64,000 nucleotides of DNA from NCBI GenBank assembly GCA_963700515.1, contig CAVOXY010000001.1, positions 186,001 to 250,000 on the forward strand. The letters are read 5' to 3'. The number at the start of each line of letters is the position of its first letter. Position 1 is the first letter of the stretch. The position numbers and the translations under genes were made by a program. Below are positions 1-11,490 of this stretch, in pieces. A model generated the notes under the pieces. That model worked only from the letters and a program-made list of their open reading frames with translations. It did no database searches and was not told the origin of the DNA. The DNA comes from JAJRVM01 sp963700515. Its GTDB lineage: Bacteria > Planctomycetota > Planctomycetia > Pirellulales > Pirellulaceae.

Positions 1-3000
1 CATGAACTTGGCCAAGCATATTTCGGTCTGGCTAGGATTCAGCCCAAGTGGAAGGATGCCGAACGAACGTATTCAAAAGCCGACAACGCGATGACTACTG
101 CGATCGAGATGAAACCAGACGCGGCCGAGTATTATCACAGTCGGGCCGAAATTCGTGAGTGCCTGGGGGATTATCCACATGCTCAGCAAGACGCGGAGAA
201 AGCAGCCGAGTTGACTCCCGATAACATCGAATTCCACCTGAGTGTTGTCAGGCGATACATTGAATGTGGTAATCAGTTTATGAACGCTAGGAAAGCAAGC
301 CTGTACTGCGAACGCGCTCTGGAGCTGGAACCTCATAATGCGAGAGTACACGCGCTGTTTGGCGCAGTTCTTTTCTACCTTAATCGCACGCGTGCCCTGG
401 AACACCTGTCAAGAGCCATTGAAATCGACCCAACGGATCCAGACGTATTTGGCACGCGATCGAGGGTCTACTTGGGACTTGGTGACCACGAACGAGCGTT
501 GTCGGACGCCGATGAGTGCATTCGGCTGAATCAAGGCAAGGGTGGCTATGGGTACCGCGCTGAGAGTCTATATTGCAATGGGTAGATTCGAAGAGGCGAA
601 AGCAGATGCTGAGGCTGCACTATTGCGATGTCCACCCGGATCAGCAGGTTATGCACATTTGATCCGTTATTCAGATCTGCTTCAGTTTCGCGGGAGAGTG
701 CACTTTGGGCTAGGCGACTATGCCGCAGCAGTTGGCGATTTCACCACAGCTATCGAACGACGACCTCTCCTTCACTGGCATTATCATGATCGCGGTCTTG
801 CGCACTTTTACTTGGGACAATACGACAAAGCTCTCGAAGACATCACAACGAGCTGCGAGTTAATACCTGGGGATCCGTTTCCTCTTTGTTCGTGATACCA
901 GGTCATCTCGTGGCAGCGTGTCCAGATGCAGAGTTCCGTGACAAGTACGTCTTGCTCGCACATAAAACGATGGCGGGCTGTAGGTCGCTACGATATTGGC
1001 TGATGTTTACCGAACACCTCGCTACATGGGGCCGTCACAGCGATGCAAAGGAAGCCTTCGAAAAGACCAATGAACTCTTCACATCGGGTAACAGAAAGTA
1101 CGATTACCACTACCAACGCGCGCTGGTATGCCTTCGGCTTGACGACGAGGCGAAGTATCGCCAGTCCTGCCGGACCATGCTGAACCAGGTCGGCGACACC
1201 GACGACCCGATGGCGGCCGACGTTCGTCGCCTGGACTGCTTCACTCGCACCCGATACCGTCGACGACTACGAGCCCGTGCTTGCGTCGGCACGAAGGCAA
1301 TCAAGGCCCGGCCGGACTCTGACCACTTCCTCAATACACTGGGAGCGATCCTCTATCGGGCGGGCCGACTATGAAGATGCCATCGAGCGGCTCACGGAAC
1401 TCGATCGTCGGCTTGAGAATCCGGACCACAAGGGCGGGACGATTCCCGGCCTACACCTGGTATTTCCTTGCCATGGCTCACAAGAAGGCCGGCAACGAAG
1501 GGCGGGCGCAGGAATACCTGAAGAAGGCAATCCAACGGACGGATGAAGTGCTCGACGCCAAGTGGGACGCGATTGTGCAGTTTGACGCCGTGCCCGACTG
1601 GAACCGCCGTGCCACGTTGGAGCTTCTTCGCAAGGAGGCCGAGGCGCTCGTGGTGGCGTCTGGTGTCCGCCCCGAGCCATCGGATCCGAAGCAGCCGCAG
1701 CCACCGGGTGACGACAAGCTGAGTTTGAGCGGCTCCTATCAGTGGGTTTTGCACTACCGCCGTGCGCGAGGATTGGCCGCCGAGGGGAACTGGACCGAGG
1801 CAGCCAGCGCCTTCTCGGAAGCTCTCAAGCTGTGGCCGAACGAATGGACGCTGAGGAAGTCACTTGGCGAGGCTCACGAGAAGCTGGATCGGTGGGATGA
1901 GGCGTTTGCCGACTACCAGAAGGCCATCGAGCTGAAGCCCGACGAGTGGCTCTCCTGGAAAACCCTTGGCAAGAGGTGGGCACAGTCCGGGCAATCCGAC
2001 AAGGCGATCCTCCTTTACACGAGCCTTCTCAAACACAACTCAGACAAAGGGGAGCTTTGGCAGGCGCGCGCATCAGCATACGTTGAACTGAAGCAGTGGG
2101 ACAAGGCCATCGATGATCACAGCCAAATCATCAAGCTCAGACCGGATGACCCCGAAGCCTGGAAAAACCGAGCGGTAGCCCGCAATGCTCTGAAGCAGTA
2201 CGAGAGCGCGATCGCAGACTTGGATGAGGCGATTCGACTCGATCCAACATTCCCTTGGTCCTACGGGCAGCGGGCGGAAGCTCATTTGGCTATGGGAAAC
2301 CACGATCGAGCGACTGCCGACTGCAGCGAATTGATTCGTCTCGCTCCAACGGACTCTTGGGGGTACAAGATTCGGGCGGGAGCCTACACCGCCATCGCGG
2401 ACTACAACCAGGCGATTGCGGACTACGACCAAGCGATCCGGCTCAAACCAGAAGACTCCACCCTATACAGGCTGCGGGCGGAAGCCTATCTGGCGATCGG
2501 CCGATACGACGAAGCCCTGGCCGACTGTGACAAATACGTTGAGCTAAAGCCTGATGATGCAAACGCGCGCACTGATTCGTGCGCAGATGCTCTTGATGGC
2601 CGATCGCACCGAACGAATATCGCCAAGCGTGTAAGGGAATACTCGACCAGTTCGGCCAGTCGGACAATGCGGTGGTGTTCTGCCACGCGGCGCGTGCGTG
2701 CGTGCTCGCACCCAAGGCGGTACCCGATCCGATGGTGCCAGTCGAACTGGCAACGCGGGCCGTCTCAAGCAATCCCTGCCAGTGGCATCTTTATACGCTC
2801 GGAATGGCACAGTTCCGTGCGGGACACCTTGACGAGGCGACTAAGCGTTTTCAGGAATCGCTGAAGACAGCGCCGACTTGGACCGCGCGTTTCCTGAATT
2901 GGCTCGGGTTGGCACTGGTTCACCACGAGCGCGCGGAAACGGGAGAGGCACAAGACTCGCTCGATAAAGCCATCGAGTTGATGGAGCAGGATCCTGGCCC

Positions 3001-3109
3001 TGCTCAGCAGGATCGAATCGAAGGCCAACTACTTCGGCGTGAGGTGGAGCAGTTATTGGGAAAGCCCGAGGAAGAGAAGGACGACGCCGAGAGTGAAGAG
3101 GAAGAGTGA
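1..3109 (+). CDS. TPR-repeat protein, 5' truncated by window edge, several frameshifts
   Basis: The gene is open from the first base and ends in an acidic tail (EEKDDAESEEEE) at 3109. Nearly the whole length translates as tetratricopeptide repeats, with recurring W/Y-AL-DY-AI-LKP-type helices such as DEAFADYQKAIELKPDEW and YDQAIRLKPED. It is therefore a scaffold or protein-interaction protein; no catalytic domain is visible in the part present. The reading frame changes near 560, 890, 1290, 1370, 1440 and 2600, and TPR sequence continues directly across each change, so this is one gene. The longest clean stretch is 1371 to about 2600. Whether the breaks are real decay or assembly indels cannot be told here. 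In Planctomycetota such TPR regions often form the C-terminal part of kinases or WD40 proteins; the N-terminus lies outside the window. Confidence 0.75.
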
Positions 3110-3142
3110 CACAACGGGGGAGAGTTAGAGACTAAACAAAAT

Positions 3143-3240
3143 CCGGCCGGTGAGCCAGTACGACCAAGCACCACTCACCGGCCGGAGCCTGAAGCCCGCG
3201 GCGCACGGTCCGCGCGCCGCGGGCAGACGGCTTTTTTATT
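3143..3240 (+). ncRNA. Two-hairpin leader element, copy 1
   Basis: Hairpin 1 pairs 3143-3154 with 3174-3185 (12 bp perfect, CCGGCCGGTGAG arm). Hairpin 2 pairs 3195-3204 with 3214-3223 (10 bp perfect) around the loop ACGGTCCGC. A T6 tract follows at 3232-3237. The element lies between the TPR gene stop and the HAF gene start at 3279 and recurs, with sequence changes, before two more exported-protein genes. It could be a terminator for the TPR gene, a 5' leader of the HAF gene, or both. Confidence 0.55.
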
Positions 3241-3278
3241 GTACGCAGCGGACCGAACTCAACCAGGGAGTGAGAGTC

Positions 3279-4509
3279 ATGGTCACAAACGCAAAATGGA
3301 TGGGGCGATGGATAGTCATCGCCGTGGCAATCGGACTGTTTTGTCCCGCGGTAATGCGGGCCGACAAACCGGTCAAGCCGCCTAAGCCCGGCGACGAAGT
3401 GGCGTTCACCTACGAACTGATCGACCTGCTCGGATTTCCGGACAGCGGATATCAGAGTCAGGGAGAGTTCATCACCAATCGAGATGCTGTCGGCGACATC
3501 CTCATCGGCGGCAATTCACGCCTCTATCCGGACCCCGAAGGACCGGCCGTGTTTCACCCGGCAATCTGGCACGTCGACATTCTGGGAAATTTTCCCGCGA
3601 CTGACCCGGTCGATTTGGGCCTCCCCGACTTTGCGGGCGAAGCGGGAGTGTATGGTCTCAATAGCAGCGGCGTGATGGTCGCCGATACGAAAAGGGCGGT
3701 TGTAAAGGACGAGAACGACAACTGGCTTTTCCCTGCCTACGTCGACCATCCCGTCTGGGGAGTAATTGAGTTGCCCAGCCCCATCGCCCGGCGGACCAGT
3801 GTCTCGGGAATCAACGACTCGGGAGTGATCGTCGGAACCTACGTGGACTATGATCCGGACGATCCCGACGCGGTGAGAGGCTACAGCGGAATCTGGCAAC
3901 TCAATTCGTCGGACGGCACCATCGACGGCCCGGCCAGTTTGGGGGAATTCTACCCACGGGATATCAACAACTTCGGCGTCATGGCCGGGCGTTGTCCGGG
4001 CTGGCCCGCCATCGCCTGGTTTGAGGAAGAGACGTTGGTGATCGTGCAACTCGATTCGTCCCTTCGCTTCTGGGGCGCCGATCCCAATGCACTGAACGAT
4101 TATCCGGCCGGGGACGATCGTCTGACGGTGGTAGGCGTTTCCCGTTTCGACGAGAACGGCGATCCGACATTTGGCCGCGGCTATGCCTGGCGGCCCTGGA
4201 ATTCAGGCAACTCAACCACGTTGCTCGGCACGCTCGGCGGAGCGAGCAGCTGCAGCCGAAGACGTCAACCAATCGGGGGAAATCGTCGGCTGGTCAGATA
4301 CGAAGAAGCATGGCCAACAGGCATTCGTTTTCAAGGGCGGCCAGATGTTGAACCTGAATTCGATGGCCGACATGGGGCGCAACGTTTTGAAATACGCCCT
4401 GGGGATTAACGACGACGGCGACATTGTGGGCTTCATGGGCATTCCCCGCCCGGTGAGCGAACAACGAGGATTCCTGCTGAGGCCCATTCCCGAGCCGCCG
4501 CAAGAATAG
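3279..4509 (+). CDS. Exported HAF-repeat protein (paralog 1), one frameshift
   Basis: ATG 3279 is chosen because GGGAGTGAGAG lies just upstream and a clear signal peptide follows (basic start, then IVIAVAIGLFCPAV). An alternative GTG at 3150 would place the leader hairpins inside the coding region. The mature part holds repeated short units of the type INDSGVIVG, INNFGVMAG, VNQSGEIVGWSD and INDDGDIVGF, characteristic of the HAF family of probable extracellular repeat proteins. The frame changes near 4245 (GGASS to AAAEDVNQSG) and continues to 4509. Function is unknown; the repeats suggest an extracellular beta-rich or propeller-like protein. Paralogs lie at 4613 and 10305, and the first of those shares both signal peptide and leader. 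Confidence 0.75.
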
Positions 4510-4526
4510 ACAAGACCCATACCTGA

Positions 4527-4600
4527 CGTCCACGACGCACGGTCCGCGCACCCGGACAGACGGCGTTTTTATTGTAAACAGCGGACCAAGCCCAAACCAG
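4527..4600 (+). ncRNA. Leader element, copy 2 (diverged)
   Basis: This segment shares with copy 1 the core GCACGGTCCGCGC, the CAGACGGC run with T5 (4565-4569), ATTGTA, GCGGACC and the ribosome-binding region AACCAGGGAGTGAGAGTC. The first hairpin is missing. The second is degraded: only an outer GTCC/GGAC pairing and the GCGC core remain. It sits in the 103-bp gap between two HAF paralogs. Confidence 0.45.
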
Positions 4601-4612
4601 GGAGTGAGAGTC

Positions 4613-5734
4613 ATGTTTAAGAACCCGAAGCGGATGGGGCGGTGGCTAGTCATCGCCGTGGCAATCGGACTCCTCTGCTCGTCGCAGGCGCTGGCTGGGA
4701 AACCCGCCAAGATTTCCTACTCGATTGTCAAACTTGACGACGGCGGTGGCACATGGAGATGCTATCCCCAAGACGTCAACATCTCGAGAGACGTCGTTGG
4801 CTTCGTCGACGACGCGGCGACGTCGGAGCGGAGGGCCGCATACTGGGAGGTCACCGGGTCCGGCGAGTCCATCCAATCGCAACTCATTGCGCTAAGCGGG
4901 GGCGGCGGGGCCTACGGTATTAACGACTTCGGCGAAATCGTGGGGTATGGGAAAAATGCCAACGGACAGAGTGTTGCGCTGTATTGGGCCAACGCAGACG
5001 CGGAACCGTTGCTTCTGCCGCCCTTGAACGGGGATGTGCGGTGGTACGCCCACGCGATCAACAACGAGGGGGTCGTGTGCGGTCACTCGGTTGGCAACAC
5101 GGCGCAAGCCGTGGCGTGGCGTGTCAACTGGTCGGGTGAGGAACCGAGCGCCTGCGACCCTCTCCCCTTGCCTGCCTGGGACGCGAGCGTTTCTGTGGCG
5201 ATCACGAACAACGACGGCGATGGCTTCGCTCAGATCGTGGGACGGGACGGACCGTACCAACCGCAGACGGTGGTGGTGTGGACCGTGCAGTCGCTATCGG
5301 ATGGGAGCCTCACCGTCGATCCCGTGCGTCGCATCGTCGTCGAAGCTGGTGACGTGCGTGCTCGCGGTGTGAACGACGGCGGAACAATTTGTGGAGACGC
5401 CGGCTGGCCTCCTGAGGCGGTGGTCTGGATCGGAGATGAATCACGGATTCTGCACGCGCGACAGGAAAATCACATCGGCGAGTGCCCAGGACATCAACAA
5501 CGACGGCACCATCGTTGGATCGGGAGATAGGTCACAATATGGCCCTGAAGCAGTCGTTTGGCGAAGTGCCGACGAGAAAATGATCCTGCTGAACAACTAC
5601 GTCGGGCGCAAATCACCGTTTCTCAAACTGCTAGAAGCTTGCCAGTGAATGAAATGGGCGAGATCGTGGGCGGTGGTCTTACCGGACCCTACCCCGGGAC
5701 TGGCCGTGCAGCGTTCCTGGCGATTCCTGAATAG
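4613..5734 (+). CDS. Exported HAF-repeat protein (paralog 2), two frameshifts
   Basis: ATG 4613 follows GGGAGTGAGAG. The N-terminus (GRWLVIAVAIGLLCSSQALA) is a signal peptide nearly identical to that of the gene at 3279, so the pair arose by duplication. Repeat units include INDFGEIVGYG, INNEGVVCGHS, VNDGGTICGDA and INNDGTIVGSG. The frame changes near 5470 and again near 5638. After the second change the protein ends VNEMGEIVGGG...AAFLAIPE at 5734, which aligns with the end of the paralog at 10305 (INGSGEIAGAGW...GAFLAMPK). This match is why the three pieces are joined. Predicted extracellular; function unknown. Confidence 0.72.
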
Positions 5735-5772
5735 CGTGACCGAGAGTCTTCAGTGATTCCAACCGCAAGCAA

Positions 5773-5885
5773 GCCGGCCGGTGAGCCAGTACGACCAAGC
5801 ACCACTCACCGACCCGGAGCCTGAAGTCCGCGGCGCACGGTCCGCGCGCCGCGGAGAGACGGCATTTTTTGATGTATCCCGCGGA
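5773..5885 (+). ncRNA. Two-hairpin leader element, copy 3
   Basis: The copy is near-identical to 3143-3240, including the loop CCAGTACGACCAAGCAC. In hairpin 2 the outermost pair changes from C-G (copy 1) to T-A here, with TCCGCGGCGC facing GCGCCGCGGA, so pairing is kept. Hairpin 1 keeps GGTGAG/CTCACC but its outer arm has drifted. A T6 tract follows in CATTTTTTG. It lies upstream of the delta-60 gene starting at 5913. Confidence 0.55.
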
Positions 5886-5912
5886 CCGTCGCAACTCGCC
5901 AAAGGTACTCCC

Positions 5913-8900
5913 ATGAACAGGTCTACTGTACGAAATTTGGTCTGCCGGACGTTTCTGAACTCTGAGTCGAAGCGAGGCGTGGCACGATCGGCCTCACCCC
6001 GCCCACGACGTCTCGCCCTCGAACCGCTGGAAGACCGGCGCTGCTGTCGGCCGGTGACCTCGACCCGACCTTCGGCGACGGGGGGTTGGTGACGACGGAC
6101 TTTGAATACTCGCGCGGTCACGACTACGGCCGCGACGTGGTCGGAGTCCAGTCCGACGGGAAGATCGTGGTGGCTGGACGTTCGTCCGCGTGGAGCGGCA
6201 CCACCGGCATTGACTTTGCCCTGGCACGCTATAGTAGCGACGGCAGCCTCGACACGAGCTTCGGCACCAACGGCCAGGTCACCACCGATTTTCAGTACGG
6301 CAGCTGGGACTACGCCACGGGCGTGGCAATCTATCCTGACCTTGGCGGGGCTCACGACGGCAAGATCGTGGCGGTGGGATACTCGGACCGGAATGGCGGC
6401 TACGACTTTGCCCTGGCCCGCTACCACAGCGACGGCAGCCTCGACACTACCTTTGGTAATGGCGGCTTGGTTACCACCGACTTCAATTCCGACAGTGACC
6501 ATGCGCAGGGTGTGGTCATCGACGCCGCCGGCCAGATCGTGGTGGTGGGCTATTCCTACCAGGGAGACACAGGAGATGACTTCGCTCTGGCTCGGTATAA
6601 CGCCGACGGGACCTTGGACACCATCTTCGGCGTCGACGGCAAGGTGACCACCGACTTCGGTTCCTCATACGGCGACCGAGCGTTGATGTGGCCATCGACG
6701 CCGCCGGCCAGATCGTGCTGGGGGGACAGACCCAACGAGACGGCACCGGCACGGACTTCGCCCTGGCACGCTACAGCAGCGATGGCAGCCTGGATACGAC
6801 TCTCGGCGGTACGGGCATCGTTGCTACCGACTTCACTTCTTCCTATGACGGCGCCTATGGCGTGGCCATTGATGCCGCGGGCCAGATCGTGCTGGCGGGA
6901 TTCTCCCACCAGGGAGTCCCATCGCAGGGCGGCACCGGTACCGACTTTGCCGCCGTCCGCTACAACACGGACGGCAGCCTCGACACGACCTTCGGCAGTG
7001 GAGGCCTGGTCACAACCGACTTCGCTGCCTCCTATGATGAGGCGAATGATGTGGCGATTGACGCCGCCGGCCAGATCGTGCTGGCAGGCTCTGCCTACTT
7101 GGGCAACACGACCCGCTACGACTTTGCCGTTGTCCGCTACAACACGGACGGCAGTCTGGATACCACGTTCGACACCGACGGTAAAGTGGCGACCCACTTC
7201 GATGTATCCAATAATGTTGACGAGGCCTATGGCGTGGCCATCGACGCCGCCGGCAAGATCGTCGCGGCAGGACAGTCGGTCCAGGACGCGCTGACCTACG
7301 AGGACTTTGCCTTGGCCCGCTACAACAGCGACGGCAGCCTGGACATCACTTTCGACGGTGACGGCAAGGTGACCACCGACTTCGGCAGGCCCGGCACGAC
7401 GACTATGCCGGCGGATCCGGTGGCCATCCAGCTTGACGGCAAGATCGTGGTGGCGGGATCTTCCGATCAGAACGGCTGCGCAACGATGACTTTGCGCTTG
7501 GTCCGCTACAACAGCGACGGCAGCCTGGACAGCAGCTTTGACGGCGACGGCAAGGTGATCACCGACTTTGACTATCGGGCGGACCATGCGTAGGCCGTGG
7601 CCATCCGACGCTGACGGCAAGATCGTGGTGGCGGGGTGGTCGGTTATGAGGGAGCACCAGCTACTAGCGCGGGACTTTGCCCTGGCCCGCTACAACACCG
7701 ACGGCAGCCTGGATACGCAGCTTCGACGGCGACGGCAAGGTGACCACCGACTTCGGTTCGTCGGAGACTACGGCTTGGGCGTGTCGGTGGGCGCCGCCGG
7801 AAAGATCGTGGTGGTCGGACATGCGAAGGGGCCGGCAATGGCTGAGACTTTGCCGTGGTGCGCTACAACACCGATGGCAGCCTGGACACCAGCTTTGGCG
7901 GCGACGGCAAGGTGACCACCGAATTTCGGGGCGTCTGACATGGCTATGGGGTGGCCATCGAGCGCCGGCAGGATCGTGGTGGGGGGAGCTTCCTACCAAT
8001 TTGGCGCGGCCACGACTTTGCCCTGGCCCGCTACAACAGCGACGGCAGCCTGGACACCAGCTTCGATGGCGACGGCAAGGTCACCACCGACTTCGGTGAC
8101 GGGGGACGCTCGGGGCCCGAGACATCGCCATCGACGCTGCGGGGCGATCGTCGTGGTGGCCGCGGAGGGGCCGAAAGCCCCTACGTGAATGACTTTGCGC
8201 TGGCACGCTATAACAGCGACGGCAGCCTGGACAACACCTTTGGCGGCTGGCGGCAAGGTGACCAGCCGACTTCGGCACCCCGGATGACGATGCCTGGGGC
8301 GTGGCCATCGACGCCGCCGGCCAGATCGTGGTGGCAGGATACTCGGAACAGGGCGGTTCCACCGGGCAGTGACTTTGCGCTGGCACGCTATAACAGCGAC
8401 GGCAGCCTGGACGCCACGTTTGGCACCGCCGGGTTGGTGACTACGGACTTCGCTTCGTCGAGTGAGTATGCTTATGGCGTCGCCGTCGACGGCAACGGCC
8501 AGATCGTGGTGGCGGGACATTCGTACCAGGACGGCACCGGCTGGGACTTTGCCTTGGCCCGTTATGACGCGAACTTCGGCGTCGGCGAGATCACCACGCC
8601 GACGAACCCGGTCGAGGTCCATACGGAGATCACCGCCGGCGCCGTATTCGCCGATCAGGACTTGACCCACACGCACTCGGCCCTCTGGGACTGGGGCGAC
8701 GGAACCACGTCGGCCGGCACCGTGACCGAGCCGATCAGCGACGCCGTTGGGACCGTTTCCGGTAGCCACCCGTACGCAAACGCGGGCGTCTATACGATCA
8801 CGCTCACGGTCGCGGTGGATGAAACCGGCGACACGGATCAATCGATCTTTCAATACGTGGTCGTCTTCGATCCCAATGCCGGGTTCGTCACCGGCGGCGG

Positions 8901-10075
8901 CTGGATCGATTCGCCGCAGGGTGCGATTGTGTCGAGCCCGTGGGCGACCGATAAGGCCAACTTGGGCTTCGTCGCCAAGTACGTAAGCGGCGCTGACCAA
9001 ACCCACCGGTCAGACTCAGTTCCGCGCGGGCGACATTAAGTTCCACAGTACGGAGTATGACTGCGATGGTTATCTCCGGAGCCAAGGCCCAATACCAAGG
9101 CAAGGGAGAGATCGATCGCCAAGGTAACTACGGTTTCATGGTCACCGTGATTGACGGCCAGGTTGCCGGCGGCGAAGACATGATCCGGATCAGAATTTGG
9201 GAGGAAGGCACGAACGCCGTCGTCTACGACAATCAACTGGGAAGTGCATGGATGGATGATCCGACCACGCTTCTCGGCGGCGGCAGCCTGGTCGTGCACA
9301 ACGGCGGTAATGCCTTGCATGCCGCCCCCGGTGCCGCCGTCGGTGCCGCCGGTGCCACACTCACCCAGGGCATGCTCGCCCCCGTCGTCGAGCAGGCCGC
9401 CTCCTACTGGGCCGGCCAAGGCATCGATCCCACGCGTTTGGCCGCTCTCGATCAGATCGACGTTCGCGTTGCCGACCTGGCGTCGTCGACCCTCGGCATC
9501 GCGTCTTCATCGAACCTGATCTGGATCGATCGCGATGCGGCTGGCCACGGCTGGCATGTGGCTCCCATACGCATGGAAGCCGGAACTTCTGGCACGATGG
9601 ACCTCCTCTCTGTCGTTACCCATGAGTTGGGGCACAAGCTGGGCTTCGGGCACACCGAGGAGCCACAAGTGATGGCCCCCATGCTGCCTCCCGGAGTGCA
9701 AACACTTAGCGCAATCACCTCGCGGGCAGCCGCAGCCACCGTGTACGACGTCGGTTTGTACGCAAGTTCGCTGATGCGGAGCGAGATCACACTGCTGACA
9801 GACAATATGCTCAGCAACTCGTGGGCCCCGCCCAACGATACGCCGGCGGTTCGTGTCCTCGACCAGCTCTTCAGCACGATGGCTGCGGAAGACGGCCGGT
9901 CAGGCGCTTGGACGATCGACCGACAAACTGCGGCGGCAACGGGTTCACGGACGCACTGCTCGCGGAACTGATCAATCTTCTGCCGAAACGGACGCCCCAA
10001 GATGAACTGGGAGAGGAAATCGAAGAGAACCTGCTGGGCGAGAAACTCGCGGAGATGCTTGCCCTGGATCGCTAA
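5913..10075 (+). CDS. Giant exported delta-60 repeat / PKD / metzincin protein, many frameshifts
   Basis: ATG 5913 starts a basic leader followed by LALEPLEDRRLLSA (frame change near 6045), the N-terminal motif typical of very large planctomycete surface proteins. From about 6060 to 8570 come about thirteen delta-60 repeats (pattern GSLDTTFG..G.VTTDF...AIDAAGQIVVAG...DFALARYN), which are expected to form beta-propellers. A PKD domain (WDWGDGT...YANAGVYTITLTV) lies at about 8600-8870, then a GFVTGGGWIDSP module. A metzincin-type zinc site, HELGHKLGFGH with a following VMAPML Met-turn-like segment, lies at about 9628-9685. The C-terminus is acidic and ends at 10075. About ten frame changes break the gene, yet each domain continues across them. 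Likely a cell-surface or secreted protease; substrate unknown. Confidence 0.72.
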
Positions 10076-10077
10076 CA

Positions 10078-10248
10078 GAGACGTCGCGCTGCTGGAAGCA
10101 TCGTGGACAACAGTGGTACCGCCACGGCGACGGTGTCGACGTGTTCTCATCCGGCAAGACCCTCCGCGAACTGCTCGACCAGTTGGCGTTGTCCGGACGG
10201 TTGTACGGCGAGTATTCGATCGTTCGGTGGTCGCGTGCGGCGATCTGA
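10078..10248 (+). pseudogene. Orphan coding-like fragment
   Basis: One frame here reads as plausible protein (RGQQWYRHGDGVDVFSSGK, then LRELLDQLALSGRLYGEYS) up to a TGA at 10246-10248, with no start of its own. It directly follows the stop of the metzincin gene in another frame. It may be the true C-terminal end of that protein after a lost base, or the remnant of another gene. No family is recognised. Confidence 0.25.
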
Positions 10249-10304
10249 AAGAAAACACGCGAGTTTTCAGCTACTCAATACAACGAAAATAATGGGAGAG
10301 AACG

Positions 10305-11488
10305 ATGTCAATCACAGCACGTTGGGCACGAGCAGTCAGTTTATCCATCGCGGTTTTGGTGCTGGCCTACAGCATGCAGGCTCTCGCCGGCAAGCCGGTC
10401 AAAAAGCCAGGCGGTGGCGATACGGGGCCGTCCTACGCAATCGTTCAGTTGGACGATGCGAACGGTGCTTTCACGGGTGGCGTCGCCCGGGACATCAACG
10501 GCCAGAGACAGATCGTCGGGCAAGTCGATGATCCGCTGGGCGGAGTCATGGCCGTTTGCTGGACAATCACCGGGACCGGTGGCGATGTGCAGTCGGAACT
10601 GCATCTGCTCACCGACGGCATCGTGGCCAACGGAATCAACGAATACGGAGAAATCGCGGGCGCTGGCTTCGAGCGGCGATCAGATCGTGGGGCTTTATTG
10701 GGCGAGCAAGGATGCCGATCCGCTCGTTCTGCCGCCTCTTGTCGGATTCGAAGAGAGCGGCGCCGGAGCGATCAACGACGACGGCGTCATCTGCGGCTCG
10801 TCCGCCCGTTGGACGCCAAGGCTGGACGAGAATGGCAATCCGGTATTCGATGAACTCGGCGTTCCCATCCTTGATTACGCAACCCGGGCCGTCGCCTGGC
10901 GGATCACTGGAATCGATGTCGTCGGACCGATCGAACTGCCTTCGCTCGGCTTCTCCGGTGCCACGTCGATCAACAACAACGACAACGCCGGACTGGCGGA
11001 GATCGTCGGCAGGGACGGCGATTCGGCCGTCGTCTGGACGGTGCTCAGCTGCCGGTGAGACGCTCACCGTCGATCCGGTTCCCACGGTACTGAATAGCCG
11101 GGGAGGAGCCGAGGGCGTGAACAGTTCCGGCACGATTTGCGGCAACCTCTGGACGGATGATGTGCCGTCGGAGGCCGTCGTCTGGTCCGGCAGCTCCACC
11201 CTGGTCTTGGATCGCGCCAGGTATGTCCTCTCGGCCTGGGCACACGACGTCAACGACGCCGGGCAGATCGTCGGCGAGGGCGATTACTGGAAGAAGTACA
11301 CGCAAGGCCGCCGAGCCGTGGTCTGGCCCAGCGCCGGCGGGTCGATGATCCTGCTGAACGGGTTTCTCGATGACAATTCGCCGTTCACTTCGCTGGTCTC
11401 TGCAAATGCCATCAACGGGTCCGGTGAGATCGCGGGGGCCGGCTGGGACGGAAACAACTACGGCGCGTTCCTGGCGATGCCGAAGTAG
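10305..11488 (+). CDS. Exported HAF-repeat protein (paralog 3), two frameshifts
   Basis: ATG 10305 has GGGAGAG 4-10 bases upstream. The signal peptide is AVSLSIAVLVLAYSMQALAG, followed by KPVKKPGGGDTG. Repeat units include INEYGEIAGAG, INDDGVICGSS, VNSSGTICGN, VNDAGQIVGEG and INGSGEIAGAGW. It is colinear with the gene at 4613 (shared YAIVQLDD, LYWA..DADPLVLPPL, LTVDPV, AVVW and MILLN segments). Frame changes occur near 10670 and 11050. Unlike the other two HAF genes it has no two-hairpin leader upstream. Function unknown; predicted extracellular. Confidence 0.75.
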
Positions 11489-11490
11489 GG

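Noticed and set aside
5750..9006. Long minus-strand frames opposite the delta-60 gene
   Set aside because: They mirror the DNA-level repeats of the plus-strand gene, have no family motifs, and shift whenever the plus-strand frame shifts.
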